Part shown: positions 39,701 to 45,334 of the stretch, piece after piece
How the letters are laid out: the number at the start of each line of letters is the position of its first letter
How positions within the stretch are numbered: the first letter of the stretch is position 1
Assembly (NCBI RefSeq): GCF_901933205.1
Contig: NC_044573.1
Location: 52,323,493 to 52,387,492, forward strand
Origin: Camarhynchus parvulus
Taxonomy: Eukaryota > Chordata > Aves > Passeriformes > Thraupidae
Length of the DNA: 64,000 bases
Direction of reading: 5' to 3'
Notes under the pieces: generated by a model
The model's database searches: none
What the model was told of the DNA's origin: nothing
What the model saw: the letters and a program-made list of their open reading frames with translations, nothing else
Made by a program: the position numbers and the translations under genes

Positions 39701-40537
39701 AGCATGAGGTGAGACAACCCTGAGAATGTTTATGAGACTCCTCCAGTAAGAGCCAAACACTCAAGTAACCAAATACCGTTCAAACCACAGGGGCAACACA
39801 GCAAGAAGCCAGGAGTTTTTTATGGGAGATAAATCTCAAGTCAGTCGTCCCAAAACACCTCTGTTGTGAGCTGGCTGTATTCACTGGTGGTTAGCACCCG
39901 ATGTAGCTGAGTAGAAACTTCCCCAAGAGGCAGCGGACCTCATTTCTTTACCTGGGCCCTCCTCTGCAGCCAAGGCTGTAGAGGATAAGTCTTGTACACG
40001 AAAGGTGCCCTGTGCCTAGACCCCACCGCAGCCCGGTGGCCTCTCCTGCTTCTTCTACCCCGGCTGCTGGTGAGGAGGCTAAAGATACCGAGAGCAGCGA
40101 GGGAACGCGGATCGGGAGATGCTGGGCAACCCTCCATGCACAGCACGTACCGCGGGTCACCCAAATGCGCCAGCAAGTGGCCAAGCCTGGAGGGCCGTGC
40201 TGGAGGTCTGGGTGTAAGTGAGGCGAGACGCTCTCCGCAGCCAGCATCCCTCTGGAGGTGGCTCTGCTCCCCTTCCTCCCTCCATGACACGGAGGAAAGT
40301 GCCCCAATGCTCCTGGGCATCGCCTGCTGCCGTCGCACCCCGTGGTCCCTTCACAGGCAGAGGTGAGCACCCACGGACACCCACGGGCCCCCAGCGCCGC
40401 CCCCGCAGGCACTTACTGAGCGCCGCCACGGTGCCGGCCTCCAGCAACAGGCAGTCCTGGCGGCTGCGCGCCTCCAGCAGGGCGCTCGGCCCCGGCTCCT
40501 GCTTCCAGAGCAGCCGCAGCCCCTTGCTCAGAGCCAT
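542..40537 (-). CDS. SYNJ2: SYNJ2, synaptojanin 2 (exons 1-12, 5' half; continues beyond the left edge)
   Basis: Synaptojanin 2 is a two-phosphatase enzyme. Its Sac domain removes 3-, 4- and 5-phosphates from simple phosphoinositides, and its 5-phosphatase domain acts on PI(4,5)P2 and PI(3,4,5)P3 during clathrin-mediated endocytosis and at membrane ruffles. The window holds twelve exons totalling 1711 coding bases, which is 570 codons plus one base, and every junction keeps the frame. Residues 1 to about 500 form the N-terminus and Sac domain, with the CX5R catalytic loop at 384-390. Residues from about 528 start the 5-phosphatase domain ([13 protein letters not shown]). Human SYNJ2 has about 1496 residues, so roughly 38% is here. 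SYNJ2 is preferred over SYNJ1 because of paralog-typical stretches such as [18 protein letters not shown] and because SNX9 lies upstream. No frameshift or stop was found. Confidence 0.95.
1073..1656 (-). mobile_element. Solo LTR, ERVL-like endogenous retrovirus (avian), in SYNJ2 intron 11
   Basis: The block starts TGTCATGGTTTAACCCC and ends GAAACCAGGACA, so its ends form an imperfect inverted repeat with TG...CA termini. Flanks AGCAC (1068-1072) and AGCAA (1657-1661) look like a 5-bp target duplication with one change. On the minus strand a TATAAA (1321-1326) is followed by an ATTAAA poly(A) signal (1192-1197), which gives the orientation. I recognise it as a common neoavian LTR type. No internal retroviral genes are present, so it is a solo LTR. 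It contains a 19-base G-rich tract at 1209-1227. Confidence 0.8.
1518..1581 (-). repeat. Second LTR end fragment inside the 1073-1656 LTR
   Basis: The segment starting CTGTGGTTTAAACCCAGCTG reproduces the first 55-60 bases of this LTR type, yet it sits close to the opposite end of the element. The sequence on both sides (CAGTGTGTGTTACC before, TCTCATATTAAATCC after) reads as continuous LTR. It may be a nested copy, or the remains of a second LTR with a large internal deletion. Confidence 0.55.
2569..2734 (-). CDS. SYNJ2: SYNJ2 coding exon 11 (residues 452-506)
   Basis: This 166-base exon encodes [20 protein letters not shown], then [20 protein letters not shown], and ends DQTALL plus one base. 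The [10 protein letters not shown] motif is shared by all synaptojanins. The acceptor is CTGTAG and the donor GTAAAG, with phase 1 out, joining exon 12 to give [11 protein letters not shown]. Confidence 0.95.
2831..2980 (-). CDS. SYNJ2: SYNJ2 coding exon 10 (residues 402-451, end of Sac domain)
   Basis: This 150-base exon (50 codons, phase 0 at both ends) encodes [20 protein letters not shown], then [29 protein letters not shown] is a conserved element just after the Sac catalytic core. It is separated from exon 11 by an intron of only 96 bases. Confidence 0.95.
3209..3290 (-). CDS. SYNJ2: SYNJ2 coding exon 9 (residues 374-401, Sac catalytic loop)
   Basis: This 82-base exon carries the Sac phosphatase signature CX5R(T/S), here [17 protein letters not shown] with Cys384 as the expected nucleophile and Arg390. 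The chosen acceptor is ACCAAAG, which fits the phase-2 end of exon 8. A CAG seven bases further in is a competing acceptor. The donor is GTGAGT and the exon ends in phase 0 after QE. The loop reads VDRSN where human SYNJ2 reads LDRTN. Confidence 0.92.
3291..3694 (-). other. SYNJ2: SYNJ2 intron 8
   Basis: This 404-base intron has competing splice sites at both ends (inner donor at 3700-3705 and inner acceptor CAG at 3284-3286). A pyrimidine-rich tract on the minus strand lies just before the exon 9 acceptor, at about 3297-3320. Confidence 0.8.
3695..3867 (-). CDS. SYNJ2: SYNJ2 coding exon 8 (residues 317-373, Sac domain)
   Basis: This 173-base exon encodes [20 protein letters not shown], then [20 protein letters not shown], then [17 protein letters not shown] with the arginine codon split. 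The acceptor is TAAACAG and the chosen donor is GTGAGT at 3694. A second strong donor, GTAAGT, lies 11 bases inside the exon at 3700-3705. The outer donor is preferred because human SYNJ2 keeps the VSPR residues. Confidence 0.93.
4361..4420 (+). repeat. Two-copy tandem repeat, 31-base unit (SYNJ2 intron 7)
   Basis: CATTAAGGTATCTGCAACAG plus 11 bases is followed at once by CATTAAGGTATCTTCAACAG, giving two adjacent units with few differences. It looks like a local slippage duplication. Confidence 0.7.
5393..5415 (+). repeat. AAATT microsatellite
   Basis: About four and a half AAATT units stand in a longer AT-only stretch of SYNJ2 intron 7. Confidence 0.8.
6865..6961 (-). CDS. SYNJ2: SYNJ2 coding exon 7 (residues 284-316, Sac domain)
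   Basis: This 97-base exon encodes [19 protein letters not shown], then [13 protein letters not shown], ending in phase 0. The acceptor is GCTGTAG and the donor is GTAAAAG. KEQYG and VNLLG are conserved Sac-domain residues upstream of the catalytic loop. Confidence 0.95.
6962..9719 (-). other. SYNJ2: SYNJ2 intron 6
   Basis: A 2.8-kb intron with one possible old repeat fragment near 7528. Short open frames at 7896-8257 and 8556-8812 show no conserved motif and are not taken as genes. Confidence 0.8.
7528..7620 (+). repeat. Possible old amniote interspersed repeat in SYNJ2 intron 6
   Basis: The string GCACTGGATCAGAACAAAGG, then TCCTTTTAGCCAAGT, resembles an ancient amniote repeat with the form CTGGATCAGACCAAAGGTCC. 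The match is short and diverged, so family and borders are unsure. Confidence 0.3.
9720..9781 (-). CDS. SYNJ2: SYNJ2 coding exon 6 (residues 264-283, Sac domain)
   Basis: This 62-base exon encodes [20 protein letters not shown] plus a split arginine codon (AG plus G from exon 7). The acceptor is TATTTTAG and the donor is GTAAGT. It matches human [20 protein letters not shown] closely. Confidence 0.95.
9782..11540 (-). other. SYNJ2: SYNJ2 intron 5
   Basis: A 1.8-kb AT-rich intron. Apart from short AT runs around 11455-11475, nothing is recognised. Confidence 0.8.
11541..11624 (-). CDS. SYNJ2: SYNJ2 coding exon 5 (residues 236-263, Sac domain)
   Basis: This 84-base exon (28 codons, phase 0 at both ends) encodes [20 protein letters not shown] followed by [22 protein letters not shown] is a strongly conserved Sac core motif. 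The acceptor is TTTTTGCAG and the donor is GTAAAG. It is too short to show as a long open frame and was found by motif and splice signals. Confidence 0.95.
11625..20161 (-). other. SYNJ2: SYNJ2 intron 4
   Basis: An 8.5-kb intron. It holds the LTR-like promoter block at 15749-16190 and a small ATGATACAC tandem near 12499-12518. The remaining sequence shows no gene, and no repeat that I can name. Confidence 0.8.
15749..16190 (+). mobile_element. Possible LTR or promoter-bearing retroelement fragment in SYNJ2 intron 4
   Basis: A block starting near TGTAGAAAGCAATC has a CCAAT box (15840-15844) followed 14 bases later by TATAAAAG (15859-15866), then a purine-rich stretch. This resembles an LTR U3-R junction. 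The text CCTAAGGAGTTGCAGCTGAG seems familiar from avian LTRs, but I could not place the right border or find a target duplication. An alternative is a chance promoter-like arrangement. Confidence 0.35.
20162..20387 (-). CDS. SYNJ2: SYNJ2 coding exon 4 (residues 160-235, Sac domain)
   Basis: This 226-base exon runs from a TTTCAG acceptor to a GTAAGT donor and ends in phase 0. It encodes the [20 protein letters not shown] stretch, then [20 protein letters not shown], then the hallmark Sac motif [17 protein letters not shown]. It is relatively GC-rich compared with the introns around it. The open frame on the opposite strand here is a shadow of this exon. Confidence 0.96.
20388..22798 (-). other. 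SYNJ2: SYNJ2 intron 3
   Basis: A 2.4-kb AT-rich intron with the G-quadruplex motif at 22064-22083. Nothing else is recognised. Confidence 0.8.
22064..22083 (+). other. G-quadruplex motif (SYNJ2 intron 3)
   Basis: Four G runs (5, 4, 4, 3) separated by loops of 2, 1 and 2 bases satisfy the canonical quadruplex pattern. They lie on the template strand for SYNJ2, in an otherwise AT-rich intron. Confidence 0.55.
22799..23069 (-). CDS. SYNJ2: SYNJ2 coding exon 3 (residues 70-159, Sac domain)
   Basis: This 271-base exon runs from a TTTCTAG acceptor to a GTTAGT donor, phase 1 in and 2 out. It encodes [20 protein letters not shown] and later [20 protein letters not shown]. Both are conserved N-terminal Sac-domain segments seen in synaptojanins. 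The donor GTTAGT is less common than GTAAGT, but the split tryptophan codon joins perfectly to exon 4. Confidence 0.95.
25195..25586 (+). mobile_element. CR1 LINE, 3' end fragment (plus strand), in SYNJ2 intron 2
   Basis: The sequence GGGTTGTTCAGCCTGGAGAA, followed by text on shared frames such as GGAACAGGTTTTCCAGGGAAG and GTGTCCCTGCCCATGACAGG, follows the CR1 3' region. It ends ATTCTACAGTTCTATT, a decayed form of the CR1 terminal ATTCTATG repeats. It is 5'-truncated and old. The open frames across it are not genes. Confidence 0.85.
26331..26401 (+). repeat. Dispersed direct repeat, copy 1 (SYNJ2 intron 2)
   Basis: The segment from CTAGATGGGCCTACAGTTTT to about TTCAGGTCAGTT matches 30238-30310 at most positions over roughly 72 bases in the same orientation. 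Flanks differ. It is not part of any element I recognise. Confidence 0.6.
28449..29525 (-). mobile_element. Solo LTR, long ERVL-like endogenous retrovirus (avian), in SYNJ2 intron 2
   Basis: This 1077-base block starts TGTGGTCGTTTGACTC and ends CACAAATCCAGTACA. Flanks ATTCC (28444-28448) and ATTTC (29526-29530) form a near-perfect 5-bp target duplication. It shares the GTCGAGATAAGG(G)CAG-type box with the 1073-1656 LTR and has an ATTAAA signal on the minus strand (28627-28632), so it points the same way as SYNJ2. I recognise it as a widespread avian LTR with tandem CTGCTCCAG units. There are no internal genes. Open frames inside it (for example 28638-29165) are by-products of the tandem units. 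Confidence 0.85.
28795..29230 (-). repeat. Tandem degenerate units within the long LTR
   Basis: A motif of the form CTGCTCCAGNGTGGG recurs about every 45-50 bases (near 28909, 28958, 29005, 29050, 29100), followed by related CCATGGGCTGCAGGGG units. This is the U3 region of the LTR on the minus strand. The period is roughly in multiples of three, which keeps open frames such as CGPWDG-type repeats. Confidence 0.7.
30238..30310 (+). repeat. Dispersed direct repeat, copy 2 (SYNJ2 intron 2)
   Basis: The partner of 26331-26401 starts CTAGATGGACCTACAGTTTT and ends near TTCAGGTCAATT, with about ten differences. It lies 3.9 kb away, on the other side of the long LTR. Confidence 0.6.
31166..31252 (-). 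CDS. SYNJ2: SYNJ2 coding exon 2 (residues 41-69)
   Basis: This 87-base exon is flanked by a TTAG acceptor and a GTAAG donor, phase 1 at both ends. It encodes [19 protein letters not shown] and continues CLGELQLK, the N-terminal part of the Sac region. The first codon is split and reads T when joined to exon 1. Confidence 0.93.
38179..38775 (-). mobile_element. CR1 LINE, 3' end fragment (minus strand) with internal deletion, in SYNJ2 intron 1
   Basis: It begins ATCATAGAATCACAAAACCA, the reverse complement of the CR1 terminal repeats. It continues through known CR1 text such as GGCAGCCTGTTTCCACAAGC and, further on, CCAGGATGCCATTG and AGGTCCTTTTCGGCTGGGCA. From memory of the consensus, about 150 bases are missing near 38640-38665. 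It is inserted in the SYNJ2 sense direction. Confidence 0.85.
39016..39036 (+). repeat. TTAATA microsatellite
   Basis: ATTAAT units recur three times just beyond the 38179-38775 CR1 fragment in SYNJ2 intron 1. Confidence 0.7.
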
Positions 40538-41420
40538 GGGAGCCGCCGGCCGCGGGCAGGAGGGCGCAGGGGTCCCACTGGTGTCGGTGGCGCAAGAGCC
40601 GCACGGCGCGGCACCCGGGGGCCGCCGGCAGCCCCGCGGGAGCCTCTCCGGACGCCCGACCCCGGTCCTCGCCGCTTCTCCCGGGGAGGCGGGCCAGGAG
40701 GGCGGCCGTGCCCCGCTGCCGCTCGCCGGTCACCTCAGCAGGCCCCCGAGTGCCTCCGCGGCGGGGGCGCCCAGCGCAGGGCGAAGGAAACGGAGCGGCC
40801 CCCGCGGGCGGACCCGCCGCCGCGGCCGCCTCCTCGGGGAGCTCCGGCTGCGGCCGGCGGGGCGGGAGCGACCTTCCCCTTTGCTCTCCGTCTCTCTCTT
40901 CCCACCCACGGTAAACTTTCCGGAGTTAACTTTGTCCCTCTGGCTCCGCGGCTCCTCCTCCTCCGGCACAGGTAGGAGCCGCAGGCGGGGCGCTGCACCC
41001 CGCCCTGCCCGCGGGTGAGGGGAGGAGCGGCGGCCGCGCTGTGGGCCCGGCGGGGCGCTGTGGGCCCGGCCCGGCTCTTCCCAGCCCAGCTGTGCCCGGC
41101 CCTGCTCTTCCCGGGCCGGCCGTGCCGCTCCCCACCCCCGCGGGTGGCGAAGGTCGCCGTCGAGCCACCGGGAGCGCGGCCGGCCCAGCAGCGCCTTGAG
41201 GCGCCGGAGCTGTTCCCTCTCCTGCCGCGGCTGCCCGGGGAGAAGCCGCGCTCCTTCCCGCTTCCTGCGGGAGCGGCCGCCCCGGATCCCGGCGCCGCTC
41301 CCCGCTGGCACGGTGCTCCCCTCGGGGCTGCTTTCCCACTGCGCGCTGTCCCGCGGTATAAAGAGTTTCGGGCAAAGGCACAGTACACGAGTTCTGGTCT
41401 TGCAGGGTTCCCGTCACAGT
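39950..41420. promoter_or_regulatory. SYNJ2: CpG island and SYNJ2 promoter
   Basis: GC content and CpG density rise sharply here against an AT-rich background and fall again near 41420. The island covers SYNJ2 exon 1 and its upstream flank, with many GC-box-like CCGCCC/GGGCGG strings and no TATA box clearly placed for the minus strand. A 15-base unit (CGCTGTGGGCCCGGC) is repeated at about 41037 and 41056. This is the expected form of a vertebrate housekeeping-type promoter. The long open frames on both strands here follow from the scarcity of stop codons in GC-rich DNA. Confidence 0.85.
40417..40537 (-). CDS. SYNJ2: SYNJ2 coding exon 1 (residues 1-40)
   Basis: The first coding exon encodes [16 protein letters not shown] and ends at [15 protein letters not shown] residues followed by a GTAAGT donor in phase 1. 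It lies inside the CpG island. The start codon was chosen because [10 protein letters not shown] matches the start of human SYNJ2. The Kozak context has C at -3 and G at +4, so it is only moderate. The 5' untranslated part runs to higher coordinates and its transcription start cannot be fixed by eye. Confidence 0.93.
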
Positions 41421-41447
41421 TCCCTGGTGAGTCTGTGCAGGGTGAGT
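41357..41447 (+). promoter_or_regulatory. Possible divergent promoter: TATA box followed by splice donors
   Basis: At the far edge of the CpG island the plus strand has TATAAAG at 41357-41363. About 70 and 85 bases downstream are two GTGAGT donor-like motifs at 41427-41432 and 41442-41447, the latter as AGG/GTGAGT. This would suit a divergent non-coding transcript running away from SYNJ2. No matching downstream exon could be identified, so this stays a suggestion. Confidence 0.25.
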
Positions 41448-42352
41448 GATATTTTTTTCCCGGAGTTCATCTAGGAGTGGATTGAGGAGGTAGGCACAGG
41501 TGCGCCAGTGTGTTCGGATGAGAGAAAAACTCGCTGTAACCTCTAGCAGAACATCTAGTCCTATTCATACACGGGTAAACCGCGCAGAATTCTATTTTTT
41601 TAACATCAGGAATTACACCTTGAATTAAGATGTAAAGAAAACTGCGAAATTCAAAACGCCCAAACTACCGTCATTATTGTTGTCTCACATTTACGTTGAG
41701 AACGTCGGTCATGGCTGTGCGCTGCCAGGTGGAATGTCACAGTCCCTGCCTTCTTTGAACGTGATGGAAAAAACCTGAAAAGCAGATACTGTCTTTCTGT
41801 CACACACATCTGGTTTGTTTATTTATTTTATAACCAGCAGTAATTCCGAAAGGAGATTGATTTTATGTTTGTTTATGGTGCCTCCTTAACTAAGCATTTT
41901 GGTCTGGTATGGGAAGGGGGATTGGTTGATGTTTGCATGGGGCTTCCCCCCCTGCTCCGATCCTAAACTTTGATTATAGTATGTAGGGTGAGATGAAAAG
42001 TACTGGGTAAAGTAAAATAAATGACCCAGAAACTAGAAATTAAGTGACCAGGATGAAAAAGCAAGACAGCACATAGCTCAAAGTTTAGGAGTTTTAGGGG
42101 ATGTAAGAACATAGATTAACCATGCTCAATTTTAAACAGAAAAGGGATTCATTTCTAACAGCTACCCAATGTGAATGGCAAACCAAAAATCAGTTTATGT
42201 CTTTGACATCTTTCACTCTTTCCCTAGAGAAAAGTGCTCATTTGAGATGAAATACTTAAAGTATCGCTTAATCAGTGCTGCCCAAGAGAGTTGTGTCACG
42301 TTACTTTAAAAAGTTGCCCTGGATCATACACTTATGGGTTTAAAAATAGCAG

Positions 42353-42396
42353 AAAAAAAAAAACCACTCTTTTTTTTTTTGTTTGTGTGTGTGTGT
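42353..42396 (+). repeat. Poly(A), poly(T) and GT low-complexity cluster
   Basis: An 11-base A run, an 11-base T run and a short GT repeat follow one another in the intergenic stretch. The A and T runs could fold into a hairpin. Confidence 0.8.
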
Positions 42397-45314
42397 CTTT
42401 GCGTTTAAGGAATTATTCTTCACAGTCCCCTTTAAACTCCATCATGAGAACAAACTCTCACTGGGAGGACACAGGTACATCCCTCTCTTGCCTGTGTTTT
42501 AACTCCATAGTAATTTCTGTTGTTAGTTCTTTTCACTGTTTCCAAGAACACCCAAGTTAGGGTTGTTAATAAAAAGGTTACTGTCAGATTTGTTGGGTAA
42601 AATACTGAAGAAAGGACTGGTGCAGCTGGGATAGTATTTTTTTAGCACCTCAAATCATTATGACGAGATAAGGATGTTAGAGAAAACTCAGATGAAGGTG
42701 GCAAACTGGAAACCTTTAGCAGTGTGTATGACAAAACACTGCTTCATAGGTGACTCTCTGACTGAGTCTGTTCTAAGCTCTTACAAACAGATCTCTTCAG
42801 TGTGCTCCAGTTGCCGTACATACACTCAAAAATCAGTCAGTCAGTTCATTAGGCTTTATGTTAGAAACACAAGCCTGAGGAAGTAACAATTAGAAAATGG
42901 TGAAGAGTAGCAGTAAATAAAACCACTCCTTTTACAAAACCTCCTTCACAAAGACTGACATCTAAATTTAGGGCTTGTATAGGAACCTTCCTCAATATAT
43001 TGGGGATGTGTGCAACAGTGGTCTTTTGATAAGATCTTTTCATCTGACCAGACTGTGTTTCAATACATGGAAGTCCATTTTTAAGGGAAAGTGTTGAGAC
43101 TGACAGATCATCTTTTAGCAGACATTTGGAGTTGAGCTGTCTTGCTCTGGACCTTATGTATGTGAGTATCATGGAATTCCTGCAGTCATTTAGGGAGTCC
43201 CTCAGGTGAACTCATTCCCTCTTGCACAGCACTCATTTTCATCCAGGCCATATGCCCTTATTACCTCCTCAGCAATTTTTCATTTCATCCTCCTTTCTCG
43301 GTGGAGTTTTCTTTCCTTTTAATCTCCTGCCTTGACAATTTCATCATGCTAGCTTCTTTGCCCCTCTTCACCCATCTTTGGTTCTTTATCACCCTTTCTA
43401 GCTTTGAGCAGTCACAGATATTTTGCATTGCTTTCTGAATGTTCCCACAGCTGAAAAGTGAGAGGTGATCTGCTGCTGCCCCTGCAGCCTTCAGCTGGGA
43501 GAAGCAACAGGTCGGTGGGCTCTCTCTGCTGTTCAGCAGGCATAGGATAGTGGGACTGTTTTGGAGGATAGAATATCTCTTGTCTGCAGCAGTGTCCCTT
43601 TGCTTACCTTTTCTCTTTCCAACTCCTTTTCCAGCTCCTGTCTTCATAGGGGCAGGGAGATCCTTCTCCTTCTGTATCAGAAGGGGAGGGATCCTTAAGG
43701 TCTGCTGATGTTTGCTGACTGTGGAACTATGTGAAATGCAGTTCAAACAAAACTGCAGCAGTGGTATGTTAGGGACAGCCTCCATGGCAGGAGGACACAG
43801 GCTTCAGCTACTAAATCAAGTTCAGTTCCTGTTAACTCACCTGTGGCATAAATTGTGTTGAAGACAATGTCCACCCTGTGTTTGTGCATATTTTTAAGCA
43901 TTCAGCTGCTACCTCAGCAGTTACCTCATTTTAATGTCTGAACACTTCTATCTTTTGCAAAGTCACTCTATTTGGTTTGAATTTCCAACCCCTTCTCCTC
44001 CCCAGCCCGTTGTTTACCTTGGAAGCATTGCTATGCATCATAATGACTCGTGCTTTTAGGTCCTTCTGGTAATGGGTGTTTCCAGGTCTGGATAACTGCC
44101 TCCCTGAAAAAAGAGTCCTGCATGCTGCTCTTAGCAGGTGGCATTGTTTGTTTGTCTGAAGACCATCTGAAGAGGAACAACAGGGATGTTGCAAGACAGA
44201 GTTTAGAACTGGACAGAGAAGGAGTATTTGGCTTAGCTGCCTGCTCTCTCTCTGGAATAGCTGTGTGAACCCCATAACCTGGACTTTGGGGTATAGGATG
44301 GGTGTCCCTGTAGCGTTACTTGTCTGTCTTTATGTACTGTTGAGTGAACTTTGCAGTCTGGGGCTCTACAAAAAGCTTTGGTGATACACTGTAGAAACAA
44401 ACAAAAGATAGTTTTCTTTGTCCAATATTATGCTACTGAAATAGCTTTCTCGCTAACTTTTTGAAGCTCTGAGATTAAATATATGACGGCATTTCCTCAG
44501 GATTTTTGGCCACTTGCACATAGCCTCAGTGGTCACAAATTCCTCAGGAAATGTGTGTGTTTGCAAGGTCGTTGAAAACAGTTTGGGTTTTGCCTTTTAT
44601 GACAAACTTTTGACTTTAGCAAGTAAAGAAGAAATAGGGGAAATATCTCAGCGTATTTTTTCCTGCACATGGCATTCAAAACAAGTAACTGCTGCTAATA
44701 TGCAAAACTTCCACGATGTTTCCACTTTTTCTAGCTAACATTAGAATGAATTTTATTTACAGCTGAATTTGACACAGAAAACCATTTATAACTTCTAGGC
44801 TAAAGTGCTCAAAATATTGCTCTGAAAGTAACTGTGGGGTTTTAATGTCAACTCTTAACGCTGTTGGTGAGATTGAGAGAAGAGCTTTCTATTCTAGTTG
44901 GTTACACTTCTCTTGGCCTAGTAAAGAACTTTGTGTGCAAAAGACATCTGGTACTTTGTTACAGAGACAATCCAATATAGTTTGAGCTAGGTCACTGTTA
45001 CTCACCAGCATCAACTGCATTTCCTCAAAAATAACCGAAGAGCATAAGAAACATGAGGGATACATTAGTATGTTTTGTTTAGATTTTGACAAAGAACGTT
45101 TGACCTTGCCATGAGTGTAAGAGGAGAGATGCAGGGACATTTTCTTTGCTTCAGTTAGTGACAATATTTTCAAATTTCTGCTCCTTTTTACAACCTTTCC
45201 TGACAAACTCCCCTTATTCCTTGCCATTGGGGTCTGTGATCCTTACAACAGGAAAAAGAAACTTTTAATGCTAATTAGTCTGTATTGTATTACTCTTTAA
45301 CCAATGATTTGGAA

Positions 45315-45334
45315 GGGGAGGGTGAGTGGGTGGG
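45315..45334 (+). other. G-quadruplex motif (intergenic)
   Basis: GGGG, GGG, GGG and GGG runs with loops A, TGAGT and T fit the canonical pattern. It sits between SYNJ2 and SNX9, about 4 kb upstream of the SYNJ2 CpG island. Confidence 0.5.

Larger units (their letters stand above)
31253..40416 (-). other. SYNJ2: SYNJ2 intron 1
   Basis: A 9.2-kb first intron. It holds a CR1 fragment (38179-38775), a TTAATA microsatellite, and a GC-richer stretch at about 33180-33560 next to two open frames of 162 and 171 codons that I do not recognise. Its first 460 bases lie in the CpG island. Confidence 0.8.

Noticed and set aside
542..40537. Assignment to SYNJ1 instead of SYNJ2
   Set aside because: The N-terminus [10 protein letters not shown], the exon 12 sequence and the neighbouring SNX9 gene all fit SYNJ2.
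40218..41388. Long open frames on both strands in the CpG island (up to 266 codons)
   Set aside because: They overlap each other and SYNJ2 exon 1, are low-complexity in Arg, Gly, Ala and Pro, and follow from few stop codons in GC-rich DNA.
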